Positions 8,438 through 16,171 of a DNA stretch of 37,590 nt are shown one piece after another; positions within the stretch are counted from its first letter, which is position 1; every line of letters starts with the position of its first letter. The stretch is from contig JACZXZ010000017.1 in the NCBI GenBank assembly GCA_022571365.1, positions 1-37,590 on the forward strand. The letters run 5' to 3'. Origin of the DNA: Pseudomonadota bacterium (GTDB lineage Bacteria > Pseudomonadota > Alphaproteobacteria > G022571365). The position numbers and the translations under genes were made by a program. A model generated the notes under the pieces. The model searched no databases, was not told the origin of the DNA, and saw only the letters and a list, made by a program, of their open reading frames with translations.

Positions 8438-8477
8438 CGGATGCGCGGGCGCTAAACCGGATGCGCGGGCGCTAAGC
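8438..8477. repeat. 20-bp tandem repeat, two copies, across the S4 gene stop
   Basis: Two adjacent 20-bp units (8438-8457 and 8458-8477) differ at a single position (CTAAAC versus CTAAGC). The second copy contains the stop codon of the S4-domain gene. It looks like a local tandem duplication. Confidence 0.9.
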
Positions 8478-8780
8478 GCCGGTGCGCGGCGGCGACAGAT
8501 CCTGGTAGAGAGCGCCCACCTCGGCGACCGGCCGCCGCCGCGTGCCCAACATCACCACCTTGACGACACGGATGTGGGACCCCTGGGGAAAGGTGAGGAC
8601 GTCTCCGGCCTTCAAGGGGTGGTGTGCCCTGCGGATGATCACCCGATTCACGCGCACCCTGCCCGCTGCGCACAGTTTCGCCGCCACCGAGCGGCTCTTG
8701 AAGAAGCGCGCGTGCCACAGCCACTTATCGATCCTGAGCCGCGTCTCGCTCGTCCCGCCCCGGTGATGATGCCCCGTCAT
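8472..8780 (-). CDS. S4-domain RNA-binding protein (Hsp15-like)
   Basis: 102 residues with an S4 domain at about 14-75 (LRIDKWLWHARFFKSRSVAA, then GRVRVNR and the LKAGDVL turn) and a short basic tail. Hsp15-type S4 proteins bind stalled 50S subunits that carry tRNA; this gene is the usual alphaproteobacterial relative, and its exact role here is inferred. The ATG at 8780 overlaps the helicase stop (ATGA), indicating translational coupling. The stop at 8472 lies inside a 20-bp tandem duplication. Confidence 0.9.
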   Translation of the reverse strand: MTGHHHRGGTSETRLRIDKWLWHARFFKSRSVAAKLCAAGRVRVNRVIIRRAHHPLKAGDVLTFPQGSHIRVVKVVMLGTRRRPVAEVGALYQDLSPPRTGA

Positions 8781-11269
8781 CGTGCGATCAAGAGCCCGCG
8801 CAACTTGGCGAAGGGCGAGTCGGCATGGGCATCGGCCTCGCGTTTCCTCTTGGCGCGCCCCTTATGCCTGCGGTGCCTCTCGCGGGTAAAGCTCACGCCC
8901 GTCTGGTCCTGGACGGCGCGATAGCCGAGCGCGGCAAGGACGCCGGCCAGCTCGCCCGGGGGGCATTCCACCAGCGACGCGAGCACCGGCGTGGCCATGA
9001 ACGGGCCCTGACGCGATAATTTGCGCGCCGCCGCAGCCAGCTTTTCGAGCCGGTCGGCGCGGACCGCCCGGGTGCCGGCGGGCGGATAGCCGACAGCCGC
9101 GTAGAATCCGGCGGGCAGCGATTCGTCCAACGGCGCCGAGACGCGGCCCGGGGGCGCCGGCGGATCGTCGAAGTCGTGATAGACCGCCCACAAGAGCGCC
9201 CTGATCTCGACCGCCGCGGGTTTCAACAGGGCGGGCATGTAAATCAGCTCTTGGCCCAGCCGGATGCCGAGTCGCGTGAGCGCCTTACGGTCGCCGGCGG
9301 TGAGCGCCCTGAGCTGATCCGCCACCGGGCGCCTGCCCACCGACCCCAACCCCTCTGAGAGCTGGAACACCAGCCCGCGCGCGGCGCCGCTGAGGTCACA
9401 ATCGCGCGCCCGAAACAAGCGTTCGAGTTGTGCCGCGATATGGCTTTCGAGCCAGGCCGCAAGACGGCGTCGCATCGTCTCGCGCAAGGCCGGCTCCAGG
9501 AGGTCGCTCGGCAGGGGCTCGGCCTTGGGCGTCAAGATATCGTTCCCCGCCCTCAAGCGGGCAACCGGGACGCCACGCCACAACAGCCGGCCGTCCACGC
9601 CGAGAGCGAAAGCCGCGTCGCCTTCATCGGCAAAGCGCCGGACCCGCACGGCGATCTCGCCGCGGAGGGCACGCCGCGCCGCGTTTGTCAAGGCCCGGGC
9701 GTCGTGGCGCTCGGCCGCCTCGTCGGGGATGAACCGGAACCCTTCGAGCCGGCCCACATACTCGCCCTCGACCACCACCTCGCCGGACTTGGCCACCGCC
9801 CCCACAAGCCGCTCCCGACCACGCATGCGCTGCACCAACACGGTGGCGCGCCGATCGACAAAGCGCTGGGTGAGCCGCTGGTTGAGCGCGTCGGACAGCC
9901 GGTCCTCGATGGCGCGCGTCCGCTGCTGCCAGTGCGCCGGATCTCGAACCCAGTCGGCGCGATACGAGACATAGGTCCAGGTGCGGATGGACGCGATGCG
10001 GGCGGTCAGCGTGTCGATGTCGCCGTCGGTGCGATCGAGCCGGGCGATCTGCGCCGCCGCCCAATCCTCGGGCAGGCGCGCCTCAGCTGCCCTCAGATAC
10101 CGGTAGATGCGCGCCAGCAGGCGGGTGTGGGCGTCGCTCATGATCTTGCGGAAATCGGGAATCTGGCACACCTCCCACAACAGGCGTACCGCCTCGGGGT
10201 TGGCGGCGAGCCGTTTGATCTCGGGGTCTTTGGCGAGCCCCGAGAGCGCGAGGTGGTCGTCGCCGTCCCGGGCGCGCGCCAGCGCCGCCGCCGGGGGTCC
10301 CACCTCGAGACTCTTCAAGAGCGCGGCGGGCGACGAGAAATCGAGGCTGGCGTTGCGCCAGAACACGGAATCCAGGGGATCGAAACGGTGGTTCTCGACC
10401 GCCTCGACGATCTCGGGTTCGATCGGTCCAAGCCCGGCGGTGGTGCCGAAGGTGCCGTCGCTCATATAACGTCCGGCGCGGCCGGCGATCTGCGCCACCT
10501 CGGGCGCGGTGAGCCGCCGCGAGATCAGCCCGTCGAACTTGGTGAGGCTGGAAAAGGCGACGTGGTTCACCTCCATGTTGAGACCCATGCCAATGGCGTC
10601 GGTCGCCACCAGGTAATCGACCTCGCCGGCCTGGTACATGGCGACCTGGGCGTTGCGCGTGCGCGGGCTCAAGGCCCCCAGGACCACGGCGGTGCCGCCG
10701 CGCTGGCGGCGCATCACCTCGGCGAGGGCGTAGACCTCGGGGACCGAGAAGGCGATGACGGCGCTCCTGGGCGGCAGGCGCGCGATCTTCTTCGACCCGG
10801 TATAGCCGAGGCGGGAGAAGCGCGGACGGGTGATGAACCGGGCCTCCGGTATCAGGCGGCGAATCAGTGGCCGGATGGTGTCCGAGCCGAGGAACATGGT
10901 CTCCTCCCGGCCCCGGGCGTGAAACAGACGGTGGGTGAAGATGTGGCCGCGCTCGGCGTCGGCGGCGAGCTGGATCTCGTCGACCGCGAGGAAATCCACC
11001 TCGCGGTCGAGCGGCATGGACTCGACGGTGCAGATGAAATAACGGGGTCTCGCGGGCAGAATCTTCTCCTCGCCGGTGATGAGCGCCACCGCCCGGCTGC
11101 CCTTGAGGCGCACCGCGCGGTCGTAGTTCTCCCGCGCGAGCAGGCGCAGGGGAAAGCCGATCATGCCGGTTGCGTGGCCCAACATCCGCTCGACCGCCAG
11201 ATGGGTCTTACCGGTGTTGGTAGGGCCGAGGACGGCGAGGAGGCGCGATCCGGGTTCAGGCGTGACCAT
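8777..11269 (-). CDS. SUV3-like DEx(H) RNA/DNA helicase
   Basis: 830 residues. Motif I is GPTNTGKT (15-22), motif II is DEIQ (97-100), motif V is VATDAIGMGLN (221-231) and motif VI is QIAGRAGR (260-267). DEIQ with GPTNTGKT is the signature of the mitochondrial SUV3 group; alphaproteobacteria carry a long version of it. About 550 residues of C-terminal sequence follow, ending in a very basic tail (RHRRHKGRAKRKRE). RNA-degradation-related unwinding is the likely role by family, not proven. The ATG at 11269 is chosen because the helicase core starts directly after it; a TTG at 11305 is the alternative. Confidence 0.92.
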   Translation of the reverse strand: MVTPEPGSRLLAVLGPTNTGKTHLAVERMLGHATGMIGFPLRLLARENYDRAVRLKGSRAVALITGEEKILPARPRYFICTVESMPLDREVDFLAVDEIQLAADAERGHIFTHRLFHARGREETMFLGSDTIRPLIRRLIPEARFITRPRFSRLGYTGSKKIARLPPRSAVIAFSVPEVYALAEVMRRQRGGTAVVLGALSPRTRNAQVAMYQAGEVDYLVATDAIGMGLNMEVNHVAFSSLTKFDGLISRRLTAPEVAQIAGRAGRYMSDGTFGTTAGLGPIEPEIVEAVENHRFDPLDSVFWRNASLDFSSPAALLKSLEVGPPAAALARARDGDDHLALSGLAKDPEIKRLAANPEAVRLLWEVCQIPDFRKIMSDAHTRLLARIYRYLRAAEARLPEDWAAAQIARLDRTDGDIDTLTARIASIRTWTYVSYRADWVRDPAHWQQRTRAIEDRLSDALNQRLTQRFVDRRATVLVQRMRGRERLVGAVAKSGEVVVEGEYVGRLEGFRFIPDEAAERHDARALTNAARRALRGEIAVRVRRFADEGDAAFALGVDGRLLWRGVPVARLRAGNDILTPKAEPLPSDLLEPALRETMRRRLAAWLESHIAAQLERLFRARDCDLSGAARGLVFQLSEGLGSVGRRPVADQLRALTAGDRKALTRLGIRLGQELIYMPALLKPAAVEIRALLWAVYHDFDDPPAPPGRVSAPLDESLPAGFYAAVGYPPAGTRAVRADRLEKLAAAARKLSRQGPFMATPVLASLVECPPGELAGVLAALGYRAVQDQTGVSFTRERHRRHKGRAKRKREADAHADSPFAKLRGLLIAR

Positions 11270-11341
11270 GAGCTGGAGAATCAGGCTTTGGGCACGCGTT
11301 TGCAAGCGCCGGAGGGGTTGCGGGGGGAAGTCGCCGGCGTT

Positions 11342-14014
11342 TCACGGAGCGTCCCGGGCGGCGTCCTGGTCCGCGAGCGCGGCCACCGCGTCATGCAGCG
11401 CGCTCGCGATGCGGGCGGGCGCCGCATCCCCTTGGCCCGCGGCCTCGAGCCGGGCGGTATCGAGCGGACGCCCGAAAACCACCCGGACGGGCCTCGGACG
11501 CGGCACCCTGCGGCCCCTGGGCATGGCCTCGAAGGTGCCGCGGATATAGGCCGGCACGACCGGCCCGGAGAAATCCTTGAGCAACATCCCAACCCCCGGC
11601 CGGAACGGCTGCAGCTCGCCGGTGGGAGAGCGCCACCCCTCGGGAAACCAGACCAGGCTTTTGCCCCGGGCCAAAACCGCGGCGCCAGAAGCGAGGCCGG
11701 GCCCGGCCGCGCGCTCGTCCACGGGAAACACGCGCAGGGCCCGACAAACCAACCGCCACACAGGGCCCTCAAACAGGCGCAGCACGTCACCACCCCAGTA
11801 GATCTGCCGCATCTGGCGCCAGGGCAGGGAAGCGAGCAAGACCGAGGGGTCCAGGTCGCTCAAATGATTGGAAGCGATCACGAACGGCCCGGCGGCCGGA
11901 ACGTTCTCCAGGCCCTGCACCCTGAGCGCGAACAGCGTGCGCATCACCAGCCGGTTGACGGCATAAAGCAACGCGCCGAATGCGGACAGGAACGGCCCCG
12001 TCTTCTCCAGCCACCGCCCTTGTTCAGCCGCAAGCGCCGCCTGACGACCACCGGCCTCGCCCGCCCCAGGCGGCTGCGGCCGCGCCGGCCTGGCCGACGC
12101 GGCCTCGCGCAACAGGTCGCGCAGCGTCATCACCCGGGCGATCGCCCCCTCGGTGAGCCTGATCCCCAGGCACCTCTCCATCTCGAGGCTGAGGTTCAGC
12201 CACGCCAGGGAATCGACGCCTAAGTCGAGCTGAGGCGCGGTATCGAGCGTCAGAGTCTTGTCGGGATAGCGCGCGACCAGCCAGTCCCAGAGCCGTTGGG
12301 CTCCGGGCGAAGCCATGAGCGCGCGGTCGGCCTCGGTGAGCGCCTGGGCGGGCGGCGCGCCGGCGCCGGCGCGAGCGCGGGCGTAGACGGCCGGCAGCTC
12401 GTGGCGCTGATACTTGCCGAGGCGCGTGCGGGGCAGAACCTCGCGGGTAATGGCATAGCCCGAGAGGCGCTGGAACGTCGGCAGCCCCAGGGAGCGCTCG
12501 GCCAGCGCCACCCGGATCAAATCCTCGACGCGGCCGAAGCCAGCCGCGCGGATGGCCTCGAGGTCGGGCACGACCAGGGCGACCAGGGCGCCCTTCCGCT
12601 CCAGCACGGCGAGCTCGCGGATGAAAGGGCTGTCGTCATAGACCGCCTCGACATTCTCCGGCGTGATGTTCTTGCCGTCGGCGAGAACGATCAGCTCCTT
12701 GAGCCGGCCGGTGATGTAAAGATAACCGTCGGCGTCCAGGTAACCCAGGTCGCCCGAGCGAAACCAGCCGTCCTCGGTAAACGCCGCGCGGCTCGCTTCC
12801 GGGTCGTTGCGGTAGCCGGAGAAGACGGTGGGACCTCGGATCAGCACTTCGCCGGCGTCTTTTCCCTCGGCTGCTTCGATTTTCAGCTCCACACCCGACA
12901 TCACAAGGCCGGCGCTGCCGACGCGGGGGCGCCGGCGCGGGTTGAAGGTCGCGATGGACGTGGTCTCGACCAGGCCGTAGCCGGTGAGCACCTCCCAGCC
13001 GAGACCCTTAAGCTTCCATTCCACCTCGGGATCGAGCCAGGCGCCGCCGCAGCCGAGCAAGGCTAGGTTCGGACCGAATTCGGCATGAAGCCGCCGGAAC
13101 AACACCCGCCCGGCCCTCAAGCCGAAGCGGCGGCACAGCCAGATCGACAGGGCCAGCAGCGACCGAAACGCCACGCCGGCGAGGCCGCCCCGGGCGGCGA
13201 CTTTTGCCTCGATGCCGGCGGTAAGGGCCCCATAGAGCCGCGGCACGCCCAACATCGCCGTGACCCGCCCGGCGCGCAGGGCATGAACGATTTCCGGGCC
13301 CGTCATCCCGGCCGGAAGCACGATCGTCGCGCCGCTCGCAAGCGGCAGCAGCAGGCCCGCCAGGAAGGGATAGGAATGGTGGAGCGGCAGGGGCAACAGC
13401 ACATGGTCTCCGGGCCCGAGGAAACCCGCCTCACGCAGGGCCTGCAGGTTGATCATGATATTGCGGTGGGTCAGGGGAACGCCTTTGGGCGGGCCGGTCG
13501 TGCCCGAGGTGTAGAACAGCGCCGCCACGTCCTCCGGCGCGACCTCGGGCAAGGTGGCCGCCTGGCTTGCCAGCAGGTTTTGCCAACCCCGCGTCCCGGC
13601 GGCGGCCGCGCCGCCGTCATCCAGCAGGAACAGCTCCAGTTCCCGGTCGAGGGCCTCGAGCCTCGGCACGTAGCCCCGGGTCGTGAACGCCCGCCGGCAG
13701 CCGCGGTCGGCAATGGCCCGGGCAAGATCGGCATCCGTGATCAGGTCGTCGAGCGGCACGGCTAGCGCGCCGACGGCGATCAGCGCCAAGCGGGCCACGA
13801 TCCATTCCGGCCGGTTGGAAGCGAGCAGCGCCACCGGCTCGCCGGGCGCCACCCCGCGCTCCATAAGACCCGCGGCGAGGCGCATCACCACGTCCCGGAG
13901 CTCGGCATAGGACCACCTCTGGCCCGAGCCCTCCCCGACGGCGAGGATGGCGGGGCGGTCGCCATGGGCCGCGAGGCCTTGGACCAGGCTTTGCAGGGTC
14001 TGGCTCTCAGCCAT
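11342..14014 (-). CDS. Fused acyl-(ACP/CoA) ligase, acyl carrier domain and PlsC-type acyltransferase
   Basis: 890 residues with three modules. Residues 1-550 are an AMP-forming ligase: P-loop YTSGTTGPPKG at 168-178, GYGLVETT at 345-352, GDLGYLD at 421-427. Residues 570-640 are an acyl/peptidyl carrier domain with LGVDSL and phosphopantetheine Ser602. Residues 700-860 are a PlsC-like glycerolipid acyltransferase with NHLSDLD (716-722) and FPEG (790-793). The order suggests a fatty acid is activated, parked on the built-in carrier and passed to a lysolipid or glycerol-phosphate acceptor (inference). E. coli Aas has the reverse order and no carrier. The ATG at 14014 has GGAAGGG upstream. It sits alone, 72 bp upstream of the helicase start. 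Confidence 0.92.
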   Translation of the reverse strand: MAESQTLQSLVQGLAAHGDRPAILAVGEGSGQRWSYAELRDVVMRLAAGLMERGVAPGEPVALLASNRPEWIVARLALIAVGALAVPLDDLITDADLARAIADRGCRRAFTTRGYVPRLEALDRELELFLLDDGGAAAAGTRGWQNLLASQAATLPEVAPEDVAALFYTSGTTGPPKGVPLTHRNIMINLQALREAGFLGPGDHVLLPLPLHHSYPFLAGLLLPLASGATIVLPAGMTGPEIVHALRAGRVTAMLGVPRLYGALTAGIEAKVAARGGLAGVAFRSLLALSIWLCRRFGLRAGRVLFRRLHAEFGPNLALLGCGGAWLDPEVEWKLKGLGWEVLTGYGLVETTSIATFNPRRRPRVGSAGLVMSGVELKIEAAEGKDAGEVLIRGPTVFSGYRNDPEASRAAFTEDGWFRSGDLGYLDADGYLYITGRLKELIVLADGKNITPENVEAVYDDSPFIRELAVLERKGALVALVVPDLEAIRAAGFGRVEDLIRVALAERSLGLPTFQRLSGYAITREVLPRTRLGKYQRHELPAVYARARAGAGAPPAQALTEADRALMASPGAQRLWDWLVARYPDKTLTLDTAPQLDLGVDSLAWLNLSLEMERCLGIRLTEGAIARVMTLRDLLREAASARPARPQPPGAGEAGGRQAALAAEQGRWLEKTGPFLSAFGALLYAVNRLVMRTLFALRVQGLENVPAAGPFVIASNHLSDLDPSVLLASLPWRQMRQIYWGGDVLRLFEGPVWRLVCRALRVFPVDERAAGPGLASGAAVLARGKSLVWFPEGWRSPTGELQPFRPGVGMLLKDFSGPVVPAYIRGTFEAMPRGRRVPRPRPVRVVFGRPLDTARLEAAGQGDAAPARIASALHDAVAALADQDAARDAP

Positions 14015-14317
14015 CACAGGCGCCCTTCCCAAGGGTTGTTCGGCTCTCGTCCGACCGATGGAATCATCAGGCGGCAACCTTCCCCGGCAATATTGTCACA
14101 AAGCGATATTGTCACGAAAATCGCCCCTCCGTCGCCCGATTCGATATCCCCATCCGCTGCGGCCGGGCCAACGCGGTCGGCCGCCCGGACGTTGGTAGTC
14201 AGGTGGCGAGTCACGCCCGCGACGGAGGACTCGGACAGGCCCGTGGCCACCCCGCCGCCGGCACCACCGCCGAGACGGGCCTCGCCCCCATGGCGGGTCG
14301 TGGTGGGGCTGCGCGCC
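14015..14317. other. Intergenic region between pcm and the acyl-ligase gene
   Basis: 303 bp with no supported gene. It probably holds the promoter of the acyl-ligase fusion on the minus strand. The only visible structure is a pair of 10-bp direct repeats (see 14090-14115). The rest is GC-rich without clear hairpins. Confidence 0.6.
14090..14115. promoter_or_regulatory. Direct repeat ATATTGTCAC x2, possible operator or promoter
   Basis: ATATTGTCAC occurs at 14090-14099 and 14106-14115, spaced 16 bp apart, in a short AT-richer island 76-101 bp upstream of the acyl-ligase ATG. On the minus strand the units read GTGACAATAT. GTGACA with TATTGC 17 bp on could be a weak sigma-70 promoter, or the pair could be a regulator site. 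No regulator can be named. Confidence 0.35.
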
Positions 14318-14968
14318 TCAACCTTTGACCAGCGGCACGAAGGCGACCGGAAGGATGGACCGCTTGGACACTTTGCCGTCCATGGCCTTTTCCACCAGCG
14401 TCAGGTCCTGGTTCATGAACCGGCCGCCGATGGGAATCGCCATCCGGCCGCCCGGCTTCAGCTGATCGATCAGCGCCGGCGGGACCTTGCGCGCCGCCGC
14501 GGTAACGACGATGGCGTCGAACGGCACGTGCTCCTCCCAGCCCAAGCGGCCGTCGCCGGTGCTCAGCGCGACGTTGGCGTAGCCGAGCCGGGTGAGCACC
14601 TCCCGCGCCTGCTCGGCCAGCGCCGGCACGATCTCGATGGTGTAAACCTGTTTGACGACCTCCGCCAAGATCGCCGCCTGGTAGCCGGAGCCGGCGCCCA
14701 CCTCGAGCACCATATGGTCGCCCTCCAGCGCCACCATGTCGGTCATCACCGCAACGATATAGGGTTGCGAGATGGTCTGGCCGTGGCCGATGGAAAGCGG
14801 CGCGTTGACATAGGCCAAATGCTCCTCGCGGGGCGACACGAATTCATGGCGCGGCACCTTCGCCATTGCCGCCATGACCCGCGGGTCGAGGGCGCTCTTG
14901 CCGAGCCAGGCCCGGGTTTCCCGAACCTCGGCCTCGATCTCCTCGACCATCTGCCGTTGCGGGTCCAT
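14318..14968 (-). CDS. pcm: Protein-L-isoaspartate O-methyltransferase
   Basis: Uses S-adenosylmethionine to methylate isoaspartyl residues so that damaged proteins can be repaired. 216 residues, the family length. The N-terminal substrate part contains GQTISQPY (63-70), and the SAM-binding motif is VLEVGAGSGYQ (87-97). The ATG at 14968 is preceded by GGAAGGAAATCC. Single gene on the minus strand, divergent from the PEBP gene. Confidence 0.95.
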   Translation of the reverse strand: MDPQRQMVEEIEAEVRETRAWLGKSALDPRVMAAMAKVPRHEFVSPREEHLAYVNAPLSIGHGQTISQPYIVAVMTDMVALEGDHMVLEVGAGSGYQAAILAEVVKQVYTIEIVPALAEQAREVLTRLGYANVALSTGDGRLGWEEHVPFDAIVVTAAARKVPPALIDQLKPGGRMAIPIGGRFMNQDLTLVEKAMDGKVSKRSILPVAFVPLVKG

Positions 14969-15371
14969 GGATTTCCTTCCCCCCCGGGGTCTCGGACGCC
15001 GGAAACGGAACCGCGGCCCGACACCAACCCTAGCCTATGCCGCTCCGGCCTTTTGATAAATCCCCGGCGTACCGCCCTGATGAGAAAGGCGCCCCCCCGA
15101 TCCCGGATCCCCGCCCTCGAGGATTCTTCGGATGTTGGCGTGGCAACGCAGGGGGGGAGCGGGCGAGGACGGCGGCAAGACCACGGGCAGCGTTGATTTC
15201 CGGCGGCGGCAAGGGCGAGGCCGGCGACAAGTCAAGGCGGAGTTGGTTTCCATCGCCGCCAGGGGGCGAGCCGCCCCTCAGGAAGATCGAGACCGCTGGC
15301 GGCAGCTGCCCGCAACAGTGTAGATTGGGAGTTGGTCAAACCGATCCGACGGTCCATCGTGGGAGGCGAAC
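14969..15371. other. Intergenic region between pcm and the PEBP-family gene
   Basis: 403 bp between divergent genes, so it should hold both promoters. I see no convincing coding frame, no strong hairpin with a T run and no clear consensus promoter. Several C/G homopolymer runs (around 14976 and 15152) make frames unreliable. Confidence 0.6.
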
Positions 15372-15836
15372 ATGGCTTTGCAGCTCATCAGCTCCGCGTT
15401 TTCCGAGGGTGACCGGATCCCGGCGCGGTACACCTGCGAGGGCGAAGACGCCTCTCCGCCGCTCGCCTGGTCGGGCGCGCCGGCCGGAGCGCGCAGCTTC
15501 GCGCTCCTGTGCGACGACCCGGACGCGCCGGCGGGAACCTGGCACCACTGGGCAGCCTATGACATCCCAGCGGATACTTCAGAGCTGGCCGAGGGCTATC
15601 CCACCGAGCCGCGCGTGGGCACCGTCCGCCAGGCGATCAACGACTTCGGGGCCAGCGGCTATGGCGGTCCCTGCCCGCCACCCGGCCACGGCGTGCACCA
15701 CTATCACTTCAAGCTCTTGGCGCTCGAGGTGGAAACCCTGGAGCTGGGCGCCGACGCGCGCTGCCCGGAAGTCGCCAAGGCGGCCGAAGCCCACGTGCTC
15801 GCCCGGGCCGAGCTCATCGGCACCTATTCCCGCTGA
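15372..15836 (+). CDS. YbhB/YbcL-family (PEBP, Raf-kinase-inhibitor-like) protein
   Basis: 154 residues of the phosphatidylethanolamine-binding protein fold. The ligand pocket motifs are visible: CDDPDAP (47-53), HHW (58-60) and GYGGPCPPPGHGVHHYHF (97-113). There is no signal peptide, so it is cytoplasmic like E. coli YbhB. The physiological role of bacterial members is poorly known. The ATG at 15372 has GGGAGGCG upstream. It stands alone between pcm and the minisatellite. Confidence 0.93.
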   Translation: MALQLISSAFSEGDRIPARYTCEGEDASPPLAWSGAPAGARSFALLCDDPDAPAGTWHHWAAYDIPADTSELAEGYPTEPRVGTVRQAINDFGASGYGGPCPPPGHGVHHYHFKLLALEVETLELGADARCPEVAKAAEAHVLARAELIGTYSR

Positions 15837-16171
15837 GCGCACCGTATAGCATTGGGGCGTCTCGGCCATCGCGGCGCCGAGGCGGCCCAGGGTAACGAAA
15901 ACGAAGCCAAAGCGGACTAAAACTACAAAAACGACGTCAAGGCGGCCTAGGGTAACGAAAACGGTGTCAGAGCGGTCCAAGGCTAAGAGGAAGCGCCCCT
16001 ATGGCAGGGTCCCCGGGACATTGGACCAGAACGAAATAAAGGATCCGAGAAGGCTCAGGCCTCGCAAGGACCAGGAGTGGGAGATACGGCGAGGTGGATG
16101 AGGCGGAGACGGAGGGGTTAAGGCCGTAAGGAGGTGCCATATCTGCGAGGCCTTTTCGGGTGTTGCGTCGT
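15837..16171. other. Intergenic region with a 30-bp tandem repeat
   Basis: 335 bp between convergent genes. It contains the 30-bp repeat described separately. The remainder (about 15990-16171) is purine-rich on the plus strand and shows no supported gene or good terminator. Confidence 0.6.
15882..15980. repeat. 30-bp minisatellite, three full units and part of a fourth
   Basis: Units at 15882-15911, 15912-15941 and 15942-15971, with a fourth starting at 15972. All begin with GCGG. Units 1 and 3 share GGTAACGAAAACG; unit 2 is more diverged. The period is exactly 30 bp, so a 10-residue periodicity appears in minus-strand translation (DTVFVTLGRL-like), but no start or ribosome site supports a protein. 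Confidence 0.85.

Noticed and set aside
9428-12223. 931-residue plus-strand open frame
   Set aside because: It lies opposite the helicase and acyl-ligase genes; such frames are expected in GC-rich DNA, and it has no motif or ribosome site.
14014-14250. 78-residue minus-strand frame upstream of the acyl-ligase gene
   Set aside because: No homology or ribosome site, and it covers the likely promoter region.
15579-15980. Minus-strand frame encoding a 10-residue periodic peptide (VFVTLGRL-like)
   Set aside because: It arises from the 30-bp repeat and runs into the antisense of the PEBP gene; no start signal.
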